Part shown: positions 31,203 through 40,589 of the stretch, in pieces
Numbering within the stretch: the first letter of the stretch is position 1
Layout: every line of letters begins with the position of its first letter
Assembly (NCBI GenBank): GCA_965644315.1
Contig: CBFFRQ010000084.1
Span: forward strand, 1-64,000
Direction of reading: 5' to 3'
Origin: Caecitellus pseudoparvulus
Taxonomy: Eukaryota; Bigyra: Bicosoecida
Length of the DNA stretch: 64,000 nt
The notes under the pieces: generated by a model
What the model was told of the DNA's origin: nothing
What the model saw: the letters and a program-made list of their open reading frames with translations, nothing else
Databases searched by the model: none
Made by a program: the position numbers and the translations under genes

Positions 31203-33243
31203 TCAAGTGATCACGCTGGGCTCGGTTCGGCCAGTCAGCTCCGGGATGCCGCTCAGCTGCAGCGCCACTGCAACGAGGGAGCCCACGACGTCCTTCGTGG
31301 CGGCGCCCAGGGCCTCTGCACCAGCCTCTGGCGCAACGTACCGCTCCACGTACACGCGGATGGTGGCTCCCACAGAGCCAGTGCCCGACAGCCGAAACAC
31401 GACTCGGGAGCCGTCAGAGAAATGGAACTGCAGGCCTTGGTTTGCTGCCACACTGCCGTCCACGGGGTCTGCGTACGTGAACTCGTCAGCGCCCGTCAAC
31501 GTCCAGTCCTCACTGAGGCTCTGGGCAGCGGCGGCTTCCGGCTCCATTTCCGCAACCTTCGCACGCAGACGCTCAAAGACAGCAGCGGCTGACTCGGACG
31601 TCACGCCCTCGTAGTCATAGCGCGTGTAGAAGTTGCGCCCGTACTGCTGCCAGAAGGCCTCCACCACCTCTTGAATGCCTTTCAGCTTGCCGTCGCCCTT
31701 CGCCAGCTCTCCTGCGTTTTCGCCCGCTAGCACTGACAGCCAAGCCAAGATGGCCCACAGGCCGTCCTTCTCGCGAATGTGGCTGCTGCCCAGTCCAAAG
31801 GACTCCTCTCCGCACAGCAGCGGCGTGTAGTCTGCACATACGGCGGGGGTGTGGCAGTGCGGAAACGCAGGAAACGCGCGCGCACGAGCGGCACGCACCC
31901 TTCCCGCCAAACACAGCAGCGCTGTCCATGAGGTTGCCGAAGTACTTCCAGCCTGTGGGTGTCACGAACGCCTGTGCCTCCCCAGCACCGGCCACACGGT
32001 CGGCTGCTGCCGACGTGGGCATGCTGCGGGCCACTGCCACCAGGCCGCGTTCGCCTGAGAGGTAGGGGATGTGCTGCGCGTGGTGCGCGATGATGGCCAG
32101 GGAGTCACTGGGGGACACGAAGAAACGCCTGCCCAGCACCATGTTGCGGTCCCCGTCGCCGTCACAGGCCGCGCCGACCAGGGGCGGGTCCACTGCACCC
32201 TCCACGTGGGGCAAGGGCTGACCATCTGTTCCGAGACCCATGGCCGCCACCAAGTCTGCCGCGTACACCAGGTTGGGGTCTGGGTGCAGCCCCCCGAAGT
32301 CCTCCAGAGCGTTGCACCGCGAGAGAGTCACTGACGCATGCGCCGCACCGAGCCAGTCGCCAAACACCGCCTCAGCGTGGGCACCCGCCGCACCGTGCAT
32401 GCCATCCAGCACCATGGAAAAGGCAGGGTGCTGGAGCAGCGCCTGCAGCTGCGCTGTGTCGAAGCACCGCCGCAGCACCGCGACGTAGTCCTCGGACTGC
32501 GGAATTACCTCCACCACGAACTCACGCCCCCCTGCCAGGAGGAAGGTGTGGCTGCCCAGCGTGTCCAGATCCACCTCTGGCAGGTCAGGCACGGTGTTGT
32601 AGCTGTCAATGGCGGCGGTCGCCTCGTGGATGCTGTCTGTGACGGAGCCAGGGGCTGGGCCTCCGTTGGACATGTTGTACTTGACGCCGAAATCGGCGTC
32701 CGGGCCGCCCGGGTTGTGAGACGCCGTGAGGATGAAGCCGCCTGCTGCGACGCCGTCCTCCCGCTCCCGGATGACGGCGGACACGGCTGGCGTCGCCATG
32801 ATGCCTGCGCGGAGCGAATCGGCGTGGTGTGCTCGCGGCAACCAAAGACCACCTGCGCTGCTGTCGCAACGCACCATGCTGAGGGACCCACACACGCGAA
32901 ACGCCGTTGGCTGCCGCCATCTTCACAATGGTTTGCAGGGCTGGGCGGGAGAAGAACCTGCGTGGGCATGCCGGGGCAGAGGGCGGGGCGATGCAAGCGC
33001 CTGCGGAAATGGAACTCGCAGCACATCGGCAGGGTATCACCTTCCGTCCCCTGCAGCCACCAGCGTCGCGCCGACGACACTGTCGCCCAGCGCTGTGAAA
33101 GTGCTCTGGATGAAGTTCTCCAAGTAATGCTCCTGCTGGAACACCGTCGTCTTCTTGCGCAGGCCGCTCGTGCCAGGTTTCTGCCCGTCGAAGGGCTTGG
33201 TTGGCACAGCCACCACGGCGTGACCTTCTGTGCTGGCGGCCAT
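31203..33243 (-). CDS. PGM1: Phosphoglucomutase
   Basis: Four exons, 33041-33243, 32875-32957, 31899-32804 and 31203-31831, give 606 aa. Introns are 83, 70 and 67 nt; donors are gtgata, gtgcgt and gtgcgt. The splices restore PGM1 order: TKPFDGQKPGTSGLRKKTTV near the start, AANGVSRVWVPQHGIMATPA across exons 2 and 3, the phosphoserine loop TASHNPGGPDADFG, the magnesium loop DGDGDRNMVLG, CGEESFGLGSSHIREKDGLW in exon 4, and the phosphate-binding RLSGTGSVGATIRVY near the end. It interconverts glucose-1- and glucose-6-phosphate for storage glucan and nucleotide-sugar metabolism. No organelle targeting peptide is apparent, so it is probably cytosolic. Intron 3 carries two GAAACGC words. Confidence 0.93.
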
Positions 33244-33425
33244 GGTGGTGGGGGGCGACGAGAGCGAGCTTGCAAATCCGAACACGCGACAAAAACAGCA
33301 CAGTGACCACAGACTGTGCTCAGCACTCGTCAGCTCGATCACAATCCAAGTGTGGGTGTGGTTGAAAGTGCCACAGCACGTGGAACTGCCTGCCTCGCCA
33401 CCACGCCTGGCCTCTCCGGGACGCC

Positions 33426-34231
33426 ATGCCTGGCCGCAGGTCTTCCCGCAATGTGCGGCGAGAGTTCACGTTCCCCTGGCGCCGCTTTGTCTGTGCCCTG
33501 GTGCTGTTCATCGTGGGGCTGGTGAGCACAGCATGCGTGACGCAGGGCGGGCACTGCTCCGCTCCCTGAGCCAGGCACCTCCACGAGTCAACCCTCCCGC
33601 GGCACCTGCGCAGATCTTCTGCATCATTGGACTGGTCAAGGTTGAACTTGCATTCGGCATCGTCGGCATCATCGCTGTGCTGCCAGGTACGCCAGGGGCG
33701 GAGTGAGCTGGCTGCCACGTTGCGCAAACGCAAGCGAAACGCCACACTCCCGCAGGAAGCTACCAGCTCTTCATCATCCTGCAGACGGCCCGAGGCATCC
33801 GGGGCTACCGAGTGGAGGAAGTGTACGAACAAGTCGTCACAGAGGAGCGAGTGCCAGGTGGGGAGGACGTCGTGTACCACGACAAGCGCCCGAGCTTCAT
33901 GGAGGATGACTTGGAGGCTGCCAGGTCAACGTCGGGCGGCGGCGGCGCTGGCCAGGCCGCCGCCGCCGCCGCCCAGCGGCAGGGCGTGGCAGGGTGGGGC
34001 ACGGCCCTGCCTGCTGGCTCCCGTGTCACCCGAGACACGACCCCAGGTCGCACAGAAGCCGCCCTCGCTGCCGCTGACGCCCAGGGCATCGACCTGCAGC
34101 TGCAGGACTTCGGCGGCAGCACAGGCCAGCGCACCCCCCCTCGTGTGAGCTCGAGGGGGGCCCTCGCGACCCTCCCCCCCGACGACGCAGACGACTTGGC
34201 CCTCGTCGACGACGACGCTTCCGTCGTCTGA
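33426..34231 (+). CDS. TMEM230-like two-helix membrane protein
   Basis: Three exons, 33426-33521, 33614-33686 and 33756-34231, give 214 aa; introns of 92 and 69 nt (donors gtgagc and gtacgc). Two hydrophobic helices are formed across the splices: FVCALVLFIVGLIFCIIGLV and FGIVGIIAVLPGSYQLFII, followed by RGIRGYRVEEV. The LPG-SYQL ... RG-RGY arrangement matches TMEM230/TMEM134, proteins of secretory and recycling vesicles. The C-terminal 130 residues are acidic and Ala/Gly-rich, longer than in animal TMEM230. Intron 2 holds AAGCGAAACGCCAC shortly before the acceptor. Confidence 0.75.
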
Positions 34232-34289
34232 GCGGCGCACGGCACCTCGCACACTCTGCTGAGAAATCGCTACGGCCACGTGTAGTGCC

Positions 34290-37064
34290 TCAGGCATCGC
34301 CACGCCACACACGCAGCAGGTGCTGGCGCCGGGCCTGCTCCTGTGCGCCCAGCACCTGCTGCAACTGCTCCTCCAGCGTCCCACGAGCCACCAACAGCTC
34401 CTCCAAATGCAGCCGCACGTGCTCGTGGTGTCTGCGCGCCTTGGTGGCAGCCGCTGTCGCCACTTTTGCAGCGGCGGCGGCACCAGCCACAGCGGCGCTC
34501 ATGTTCGCGACAGCGCGCTTGCCAGCCGCCACGTCCACGGCCCCGCCCTCTGAACCCTGCATCGTGCGCGCCTGCAGCTCTCGCACGAGGCTGTCACGCT
34601 TCACGACGGCGGCGGCAGCGGCGGCGTCGGCTGTGCTGCGGTCGGTAAGTGCGACCTCCTCTCGCCGCCGCGCCAGTTGCAGCTCGTGCTTCAGGGACTC
34701 GAGTTTTGTCATGATGGCATGTGCGTCGTCCATGCCTTCCTGCACCTGTGCTGCCAGCCACTGGGCCACGCTCTCCAGCTGCTCCTGGCTCAAGCACGGC
34801 TGCTCCAGTGACGCTGCAGAGACGGGTGCACTCTGCCGGGGGGCGGCCACGCACCAGCCACCAGGCGTGTCAGAGGTCGTCCTCAGCACACCATGCCCCC
34901 ATTGAGCTACGGCGTGCAGAGGGGCCATGCCTGCTCCCACTTGGAGGGGTGGAAAGGGGGGCACTAGCGGATGCATGCTCGCCGCGAATTCCGCATCCAT
35001 CACCACCTGTCGCGGCAACGGCGCAGTGATCACGGAGGGGCCCCCACCTGGTACCAGTGCAGAAAACCCAGCTGGGTGTGCCTGTTCCTGGGGCTGCCTG
35101 GGCTGTGGGGGGGTTTCCGCGGCCCACAGCTGGCTGCCCCACCCCGGCACCCACCCCTGCGCTGCTGACGCGGCAGCAGTCAGCGTTGACCCCACGACAG
35201 CCAACGAGTCACCCACGTAGGGCACATCCCACAAGTAACCCCCGATGGACTGAGCCAGGTTCGTCGCCGGGAGCAGGACAGCGGACGTGTCCACGCCAAG
35301 GGGCGTGTCCAGCAAACTCCACGAGCTGGCGGGCCGACTCATGCGGCGCGGAGTGACTCCGCCACTTGTGGGCGTTGCTGCGGAAACTGGCGTGTCAATT
35401 TGTGCTGGCTGGTCTCTGCCTTGGCCTGCAGCCTGCAGCACCGTGTCCGGCAGCTCCCCTGGCGCTCGGGACAGACGTGGCACTTGGAACAGCACTGACG
35501 CGCGTCTGGCCGGGGTGGCGGGCCCAGAACCGCCGCTGGGCGAGTCATCCGACACGCCAGGTGGCCCAACTGGCTCAAGGGCTTCACCCTGTGGCACTTG
35601 CTGTAGGACCAGGTGTGTCTGCAGCGCCAGCAGCGCGCACTCCTCCTCCCACCCCTGCAGGTCGGCCTGCGACACGAGCTGGTCGCGCAGGGTCGCTGCG
35701 AAGCCCTGCGCGTCAAACAGCGGCGCAAAGGCGACCAAATCCTCCTCCCCCGACAATTCTTGCGCAGCTGCGAGGGTGGGGTACCCCACCACCGCCCGCC
35801 ACCGCCGCATCCACGTGGACACGATCATCCCCGCCTCCCAGCCTGTGGGTGAATCGCCACCCCCCTCTTCGCCCTCGCTGGAGGCCCCAGGAGCTGGTCG
35901 CGACGGCTCCCAAGGGCACGTGCTGGACACGCTGAGTATGCCCGCAGAAAGGAGTCCGCGCCAACCGAGCAGGAACACCGCGTCCAGTGTTCGCAGCAGA
36001 CTGGGCAGCGGCAGGGACGACGCCAGACAGGGAATGAGCGTGCCTGCAGCCAGCACCTCTGGGCGCATGGCGGTGGCATCAGGGTCGAACAGCCAGGCGT
36101 GGGCCTCCGGGGCGCGCGCTTGCAGCGCCAACGCGAACACTTGGCCCAGCTCCAGAACACGTGACATGTGCCCGCTCCACACCTGCGCAAAGCCCAAGTT
36201 AGCTGCCAGGTGGGCCAGCAGCTGAACAGCCGTGTAGACATGCTCAGCGCTGCACCACACCCGTGCAGGCGTGTGTCCCTGTCCAGTGGACAGCACGGTG
36301 TCCGGTGTGGGGTACCCTGCCGCCGCTGCCAGCAACGCAGCAGCGATGAAGTTCATGCCCTGGCAATACTGCACGCTGGCCTCTGCCACGTGGCGTGCAA
36401 AGGCATACAGAGTGAGGTACAGGCCCTCCACGCCAGTCAGACGCCCCTCCTGGTATGGTGCTGCCAGCCCCTCCTCTGAGCTGTCCGTGCCATCTTCCGC
36501 AGCGCCGCTGCCGTCCTCACGGAATACTGCTGCGATGGCAAACAAATCTGCCTGCGGCATGGTGCGACGCACATCCCGGTAGATGTGCCCCTCCAGCTCT
36601 GGAGAGTGGCTCAGACGCGACGAATACAGCGGTGGAAACTTGGAAGTGCGCCCTTTTGGACTCGCCTCCCCCCCTGCAGCAGACTCTGCGCCAGGGCTGC
36701 AGACATGTCCACGAAACGCCGCTGAAACGTCGCCTGCCTCCCGTGCCGCAAAGTACCCCTCGACGCAGCTCTTAGCCGCTGCAAGTCGGTCCTCGTGGCA
36801 TGAAAGCGCGCCTGCACACATGTTCAGCCACCAGGTAGCTCGTTTGCGCGGACTGGGACCCACTAGCAGTGCACTCTCCACCAACGCAGATCGACGGCTG
36901 GCTGCCGGCGCACTCTGCACTTGCACAGGCGGACAGGCCAGCGCTGCGGCTGAGAAGTCCTCTGCGGGCAGCCACGGCACAAGGAGTGGCAGACAAGCTT
37001 CCAAGCCGTGCGTGCTGGGCGGGGGCAGGGGCGGCTCCCCCGCACTGCCTGCAGCGCTAGCCAT
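34290..37064 (-). CDS. TBC-domain Rab GTPase-activating protein
   Basis: A single 924-aa frame. The TBC domain occupies about residues 140-470. The arginine finger lies in EGHIYRDVRRTMPQADLF (I-x-x-D-x-x-R), and the glutamine finger in VQYCQGMNFIAAALLAAA. Later TBC elements include FLLGWRGLLSAGI. The second half is Pro/Ser-rich, then ends in a coiled coil (KLESLKHELQLARRREEVA; LHLEELLVARGTLEEQLQQV). TBC proteins stimulate GTP hydrolysis by Rabs and end Rab signalling on a compartment. The specific Rab cannot be read from the sequence. There are long acidic insertions within the TBC fold. It converges with TMEM230, 58 bp apart. Confidence 0.85.
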   Translation of the reverse strand: MASAAGSAGEPPLPPPSTHGLEACLPLLVPWLPAEDFSAAALACPPVQVQSAPAASRRSALVESALLVGPSPRKRATWWLNMCAGALSCHEDRLAAAKSCVEGYFAAREAGDVSAAFRGHVCSPGAESAAGGEASPKGRTSKFPPLYSSRLSHSPELEGHIYRDVRRTMPQADLFAIAAVFREDGSGAAEDGTDSSEEGLAAPYQEGRLTGVEGLYLTLYAFARHVAEASVQYCQGMNFIAAALLAAAAGYPTPDTVLSTGQGHTPARVWCSAEHVYTAVQLLAHLAANLGFAQVWSGHMSRVLELGQVFALALQARAPEAHAWLFDPDATAMRPEVLAAGTLIPCLASSLPLPSLLRTLDAVFLLGWRGLLSAGILSVSSTCPWEPSRPAPGASSEGEEGGGDSPTGWEAGMIVSTWMRRWRAVVGYPTLAAAQELSGEEDLVAFAPLFDAQGFAATLRDQLVSQADLQGWEEECALLALQTHLVLQQVPQGEALEPVGPPGVSDDSPSGGSGPATPARRASVLFQVPRLSRAPGELPDTVLQAAGQGRDQPAQIDTPVSAATPTSGGVTPRRMSRPASSWSLLDTPLGVDTSAVLLPATNLAQSIGGYLWDVPYVGDSLAVVGSTLTAAASAAQGWVPGWGSQLWAAETPPQPRQPQEQAHPAGFSALVPGGGPSVITAPLPRQVVMDAEFAASMHPLVPPFPPLQVGAGMAPLHAVAQWGHGVLRTTSDTPGGWCVAAPRQSAPVSAASLEQPCLSQEQLESVAQWLAAQVQEGMDDAHAIMTKLESLKHELQLARRREEVALTDRSTADAAAAAAVVKRDSLVRELQARTMQGSEGGAVDVAAGKRAVANMSAAVAGAAAAAKVATAAATKARRHHEHVRLHLEELLVARGTLEEQLQQVLGAQEQARRQHLLRVWRGDA

Positions 37065-37505
37065 GGCGTGTCGCCAGCCCGCTTGGTTGACTCGCGCAAT
37101 ACCGTGAGGTCTGGGGCCGAGTCACTGAGCAGCAATGCTAGCAAGCACGTGCTTGGTTTCTTGGCATTCTGCTGTGCTGCCTTTCTGCCGGTGAAGTGCA
37201 GACGTAGTGAAATCTGAGCTAGATCCCAGAGCAACAAAAGCTGTAGTTCTGTAGAAACGTTCTACCAGCGGAGACGACATTGTGGCAGATAACTCGGCCA
37301 TTCAGCACCACGCACATTTTACACCCCACGTCGGACCCCCTCGCCAGCCCCTGCTCCCCCACCAGTCCCTACCACCGCAGACATCCGCCTTCGTAGTTCA
37401 GGGCGAGTCTCCACCTGAAGCTGACGTAGCCCCCTGTGCTGCACCAGCTGGGTTCCGGACCAGGCGTCGGAAGCACAAGGGGTCCAGGTGGCAGAGACGA
37501 CAGCC
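37065..37505. other. Divergent intergenic region
   Basis: This 441-bp spacer lies between the TBC (-) and cornichon (+) starts. No coding potential, tRNA or clear repeat is seen. It is somewhat less GC-rich than its flanks. Confidence 0.45.
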
Positions 37506-38178
37506 ATGATTTTCTCGACCATTGCCGATGCTGTGCTGTTCGCACTGGCCATCTTCTGCTTCGTCATGTGCTTCTTCTCCCGAGTGTATTTGGTGCGGCC
37601 AGGCCGCCACACACCAGCTGCCTCCTGCGCTCCATGGCGATGCCCTCTCCCCCACAGTACACTCAATTTGAGGACTGTCTGAAGGACTATGTCAATGAAG
37701 GGTCTTTCCTCAGGGAGGTCAAGTTCATCATCTGTAAGGAGCTTGTACAGCTTGCAACGTTTCGGCCGCGTTTCGGTCCTCCACTCCGGCAAACCCTCGC
37801 CCCCCCATCACAGTGTTCGAGCATGGGTGCGCTCTGGTTGGAACAGCACTGTGCCTGCTCTGTGGGCACTACCTGTCGGGTCTGTTTGGCGTCATCCTGT
37901 GCCTGGTACACCTGGATGAGTGGCGTCGCGGGAGGGCCACACTGGGCGTCATGACGCTGCGCAGCAAGAACCTGGCGAAAGAGACGCGCCTGTACATCTA
38001 CGTCAAGATCGCTGCTTACTGTGTCCTCATGCTGTGGTTGTGTCTGTCTCTGTACTCCAGCCTGTGGCAGTTCCTGGACGAGAATCCTTCCCACGTGCTG
38101 AACCTGTTTCGGTACTGGGTGCCGTTTGCACACCACGTGGAGATCATTAAAAACATCGCCGGGTACCGGCACCCATGA
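37506..38178 (+). CDS. Cornichon/Erv14-like ER cargo receptor
   Basis: Three exons, 37506-37592, 37658-37733 and 37814-38178, give 175 aa; introns are 65 and 80 nt (gtgcgg and gtaagg donors). The pattern fits cornichon: a first helix (AVLFALAIFCFVMCFFSRVY), then FEDCLKDYVNE at the place of the family's cytosolic L-x-DLE-x-DYIN motif, and later helices (VGTALCLLCGHYLSGLFGVI; KIAAYCVLMLWLCLSLYSSL). A C-terminal extension of about 45 residues ends in KNIAGYRHP. Cornichons load membrane cargo into COPII vesicles. Sequence divergence makes the call good but not certain. Intron 2 contains two CGTTTCGG words. Confidence 0.65.
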
Positions 38179-38334
38179 GGGTGCAGCAGGTGGGAACTGG
38201 CGCACTGCGCCCCTCTTTGCGTGGCTCATGTTGGGCATGTGCAGTGGCCCGCCGTGGTCACTTCCCAACATCCGCACTCTGCGCCACGCCAACGCACCGT
38301 CCGGTACTGCACGGTATGCACGACGGCATGCACC

Positions 38335-40539
38335 ATGTCGGGCTTGGCCCCCAATGCATCTGTCTTGCTGGAGCTGTCAGAGAGCTCCGGCAGCCTCAGC
38401 GACGGCACACCCCACGCCAGTCCTGAGGCGGTGGATGCGCTGCTGGGAGCCAGCCACGGCACATGGGCCAGCGCCGGCTACGTTTCGGAAGCGCCGAGTG
38501 TTTCGGCGCTAGAACTGCTCCAGAGCGGGACATCTGAGGGCGAATTTGTGCCTGGCCTGCAAACAGGTGTGGACCTGTCCGACAGTGTCGCGCAGCACTT
38601 GAGTTTCGGCGGTGTCAGCGATGGCTCCGGCACTGCACGCCGTAGCTTGGGCGGCCGTCGAGTGGCCGAGGATGAGGCGCATGACAGCGCCGGAAGCTCC
38701 AGGTCAGAGGAGGAAGAGGAGATACACGTTCCAGATTTGCGCACGACAGCACTGCTGGTGCCGTCCACGTCGCGCTCTGCCTCTGCACGCCGACCTGCGT
38801 CAACGGCAGTGCACAACGGCAGCCAGCCTCCCGCACGACAGCCGCTGCCGGCTTCCCTCGACGACTCCATCACCCAAGCCGCCCATGCCGCTGTCTCTGC
38901 GCTGGATGAGAGCTTGGATGGCATTGACCTTCCCATGCTGCGCACTGTGGCACTGTCCGTGCCGGGCCAAGTGTCCAGTGCAGTGCAGAAGCCTGCCGCT
39001 GCCAACGCTGCTGCCGCACAGAGCAGGTCAAGTCAAGGCATGCCAGAGCCTGCCCAGCAGCATGCACCAGCGGCGCTTGCAGCGCTGCACAGCCCCATTC
39101 AGGCAGCAGGTGATACGTCTGCGTTGAGCTCTGCCGACGTTTCAGCGGCGTGGGTGCAGCAGCCGGCACACGACCACCTCCTGCGGCCTCGCGTGCCAGC
39201 GCACACGCCCCTCACAAACCAGGCAGTGCAGGCATTCGCTAGCCCCTGGCAGGCGCCCTCTGCCGCCTCCGCTCCGGCGCAGCGGCAGGCTTCCCCTGCG
39301 CGTGGGGCTCGGCGTGTGAAACGCGCCAGCGGCAAGGCTGCCCCCCTGCCTCACCGCCGTCGAGTGCGTGGAGGCGCCCCACACCCGGGCGAAAGGCCTG
39401 CTGAGGGGAAGAAGTCTAAAGCAAGAGCCTTCCGTCGGAAAAAGACGAAACGCACCAGGAGGCCTGTCAGCCGCGCAGCTCCGGCGGAAGACGTGGGGCA
39501 AGTGAGTGACTCCGGCAGCAGGGGCACGGCACCCCTGCGTCACGCTGGTGCGTTTGCGGAGAAGGTGCTGCAGACCGCTGCAGCTGGCACGCCCTCCCGT
39601 GCATCTGTGCAAAGCCACTCGTCACGCGCCACAAGCCAGCGTCGCAGGCGGGTGGCAGGGGGCCAGAAACCGCACACGAAACGCCGACGGCGCAAAAAGC
39701 AACACCGCCGGCCCAGCACAGGAGCACCACCGCACGACAACGCACAGCCACCGTTCATGCAGTCTGGTCGGCCGCCCATCCCCGCTGTTGCCACTTTCCC
39801 CGCCCACCTGCCCCCCCCTGTGCCGCAGTACGACAGTGACGCGTCAGGGGGCGGGCCGTCGGGTGCGGCATTTGACGCGACGCTGGAGAGCATGGATGCC
39901 TGGCTGGCGGCAGCCACAGGGGACGCCTCGTTCATGACGGCATCTTCAGTGCGCCAGGGCACCCCACACAGCCTGTATGCACCCGGTATCTTCCCATCCG
40001 CCGCGCCGCCCATCCCCGTCGCATATGCGAGCCCCACGCGAGCCCTGGACGAGTCAGCACACTTCCAGCCATCAGACGCCGCCTCGCCACTGCCCAGATC
40101 ACGCCAAGCAGCCCAGAACACATCATCCATCCTGCAAACCTCTCAACATGCCGCTCCATCGGCATACCCACCAGTGGCAGTGCCTGCAACAGCTCCGCTG
40201 GCTGGCGTTCCGCCACCCCCCCCGCAGCCCACACGCCGGCGCGTCAGTGCAGCTGAAGGCAGGCGCCGTGCTGCAGAGCGAGTGCGCGCATCTCGCAAGA
40301 GTCAGCCCCGTCGCAGCGACCCCGTCGCGCGCCACCGGCAACTGCAAGCGCAGTGGGCGAGTCAGACCTTCGGCAGTGACGCCAACCGCCGCCGTGCTGC
40401 GCTGCAGGCGAAACGCACAGTGCAGGCGAAAGGCCGCCCGACACACAGCAGGCGGGTGGATCAGGATGCCACAGCACACCTGCACCCCAGCGGCGACGTG
40501 CCCCAGGGTGGTCGAGGCCTCATGGCGCCATGGGTGTAG
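38335..40539 (+). CDS. Orphan disordered basic protein
   Basis: A single-exon frame of 734 aa from ATG 38335 (MSGLAPNASVLLELSESSGS). Composition is Ala/Ser/Pro/Arg-rich and almost certainly disordered. Two short related motifs occur, PDLRTTALLVPS and PMLRTVALSVPG, each in an acidic setting, so they may be linear binding motifs. Lys/Arg-rich clusters (KSKARAFRRKKTKRTRRP; TKRRRRKKQHRRP) could be nuclear or nucleic-acid-binding signals. The C-terminus has a basic helical patch (AEGRRRAAERVRASRKSQPR). No family is recognised. It converges with the ULP protease gene 50 bp away. Confidence 0.5.
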   Translation: MSGLAPNASVLLELSESSGSLSDGTPHASPEAVDALLGASHGTWASAGYVSEAPSVSALELLQSGTSEGEFVPGLQTGVDLSDSVAQHLSFGGVSDGSGTARRSLGGRRVAEDEAHDSAGSSRSEEEEEIHVPDLRTTALLVPSTSRSASARRPASTAVHNGSQPPARQPLPASLDDSITQAAHAAVSALDESLDGIDLPMLRTVALSVPGQVSSAVQKPAAANAAAAQSRSSQGMPEPAQQHAPAALAALHSPIQAAGDTSALSSADVSAAWVQQPAHDHLLRPRVPAHTPLTNQAVQAFASPWQAPSAASAPAQRQASPARGARRVKRASGKAAPLPHRRRVRGGAPHPGERPAEGKKSKARAFRRKKTKRTRRPVSRAAPAEDVGQVSDSGSRGTAPLRHAGAFAEKVLQTAAAGTPSRASVQSHSSRATSQRRRRVAGGQKPHTKRRRRKKQHRRPSTGAPPHDNAQPPFMQSGRPPIPAVATFPAHLPPPVPQYDSDASGGGPSGAAFDATLESMDAWLAAATGDASFMTASSVRQGTPHSLYAPGIFPSAAPPIPVAYASPTRALDESAHFQPSDAASPLPRSRQAAQNTSSILQTSQHAAPSAYPPVAVPATAPLAGVPPPPPQPTRRRVSAAEGRRRAAERVRASRKSQPRRSDPVARHRQLQAQWASQTFGSDANRRRAALQAKRTVQAKGRPTHSRRVDQDATAHLHPSGDVPQGGRGLMAPWV

Positions 40540-40589
40540 GCGTTTCTTTGGGAGCAGCTTGCTGCGGTGTGGTGTGCGCAGGGCGTGCA

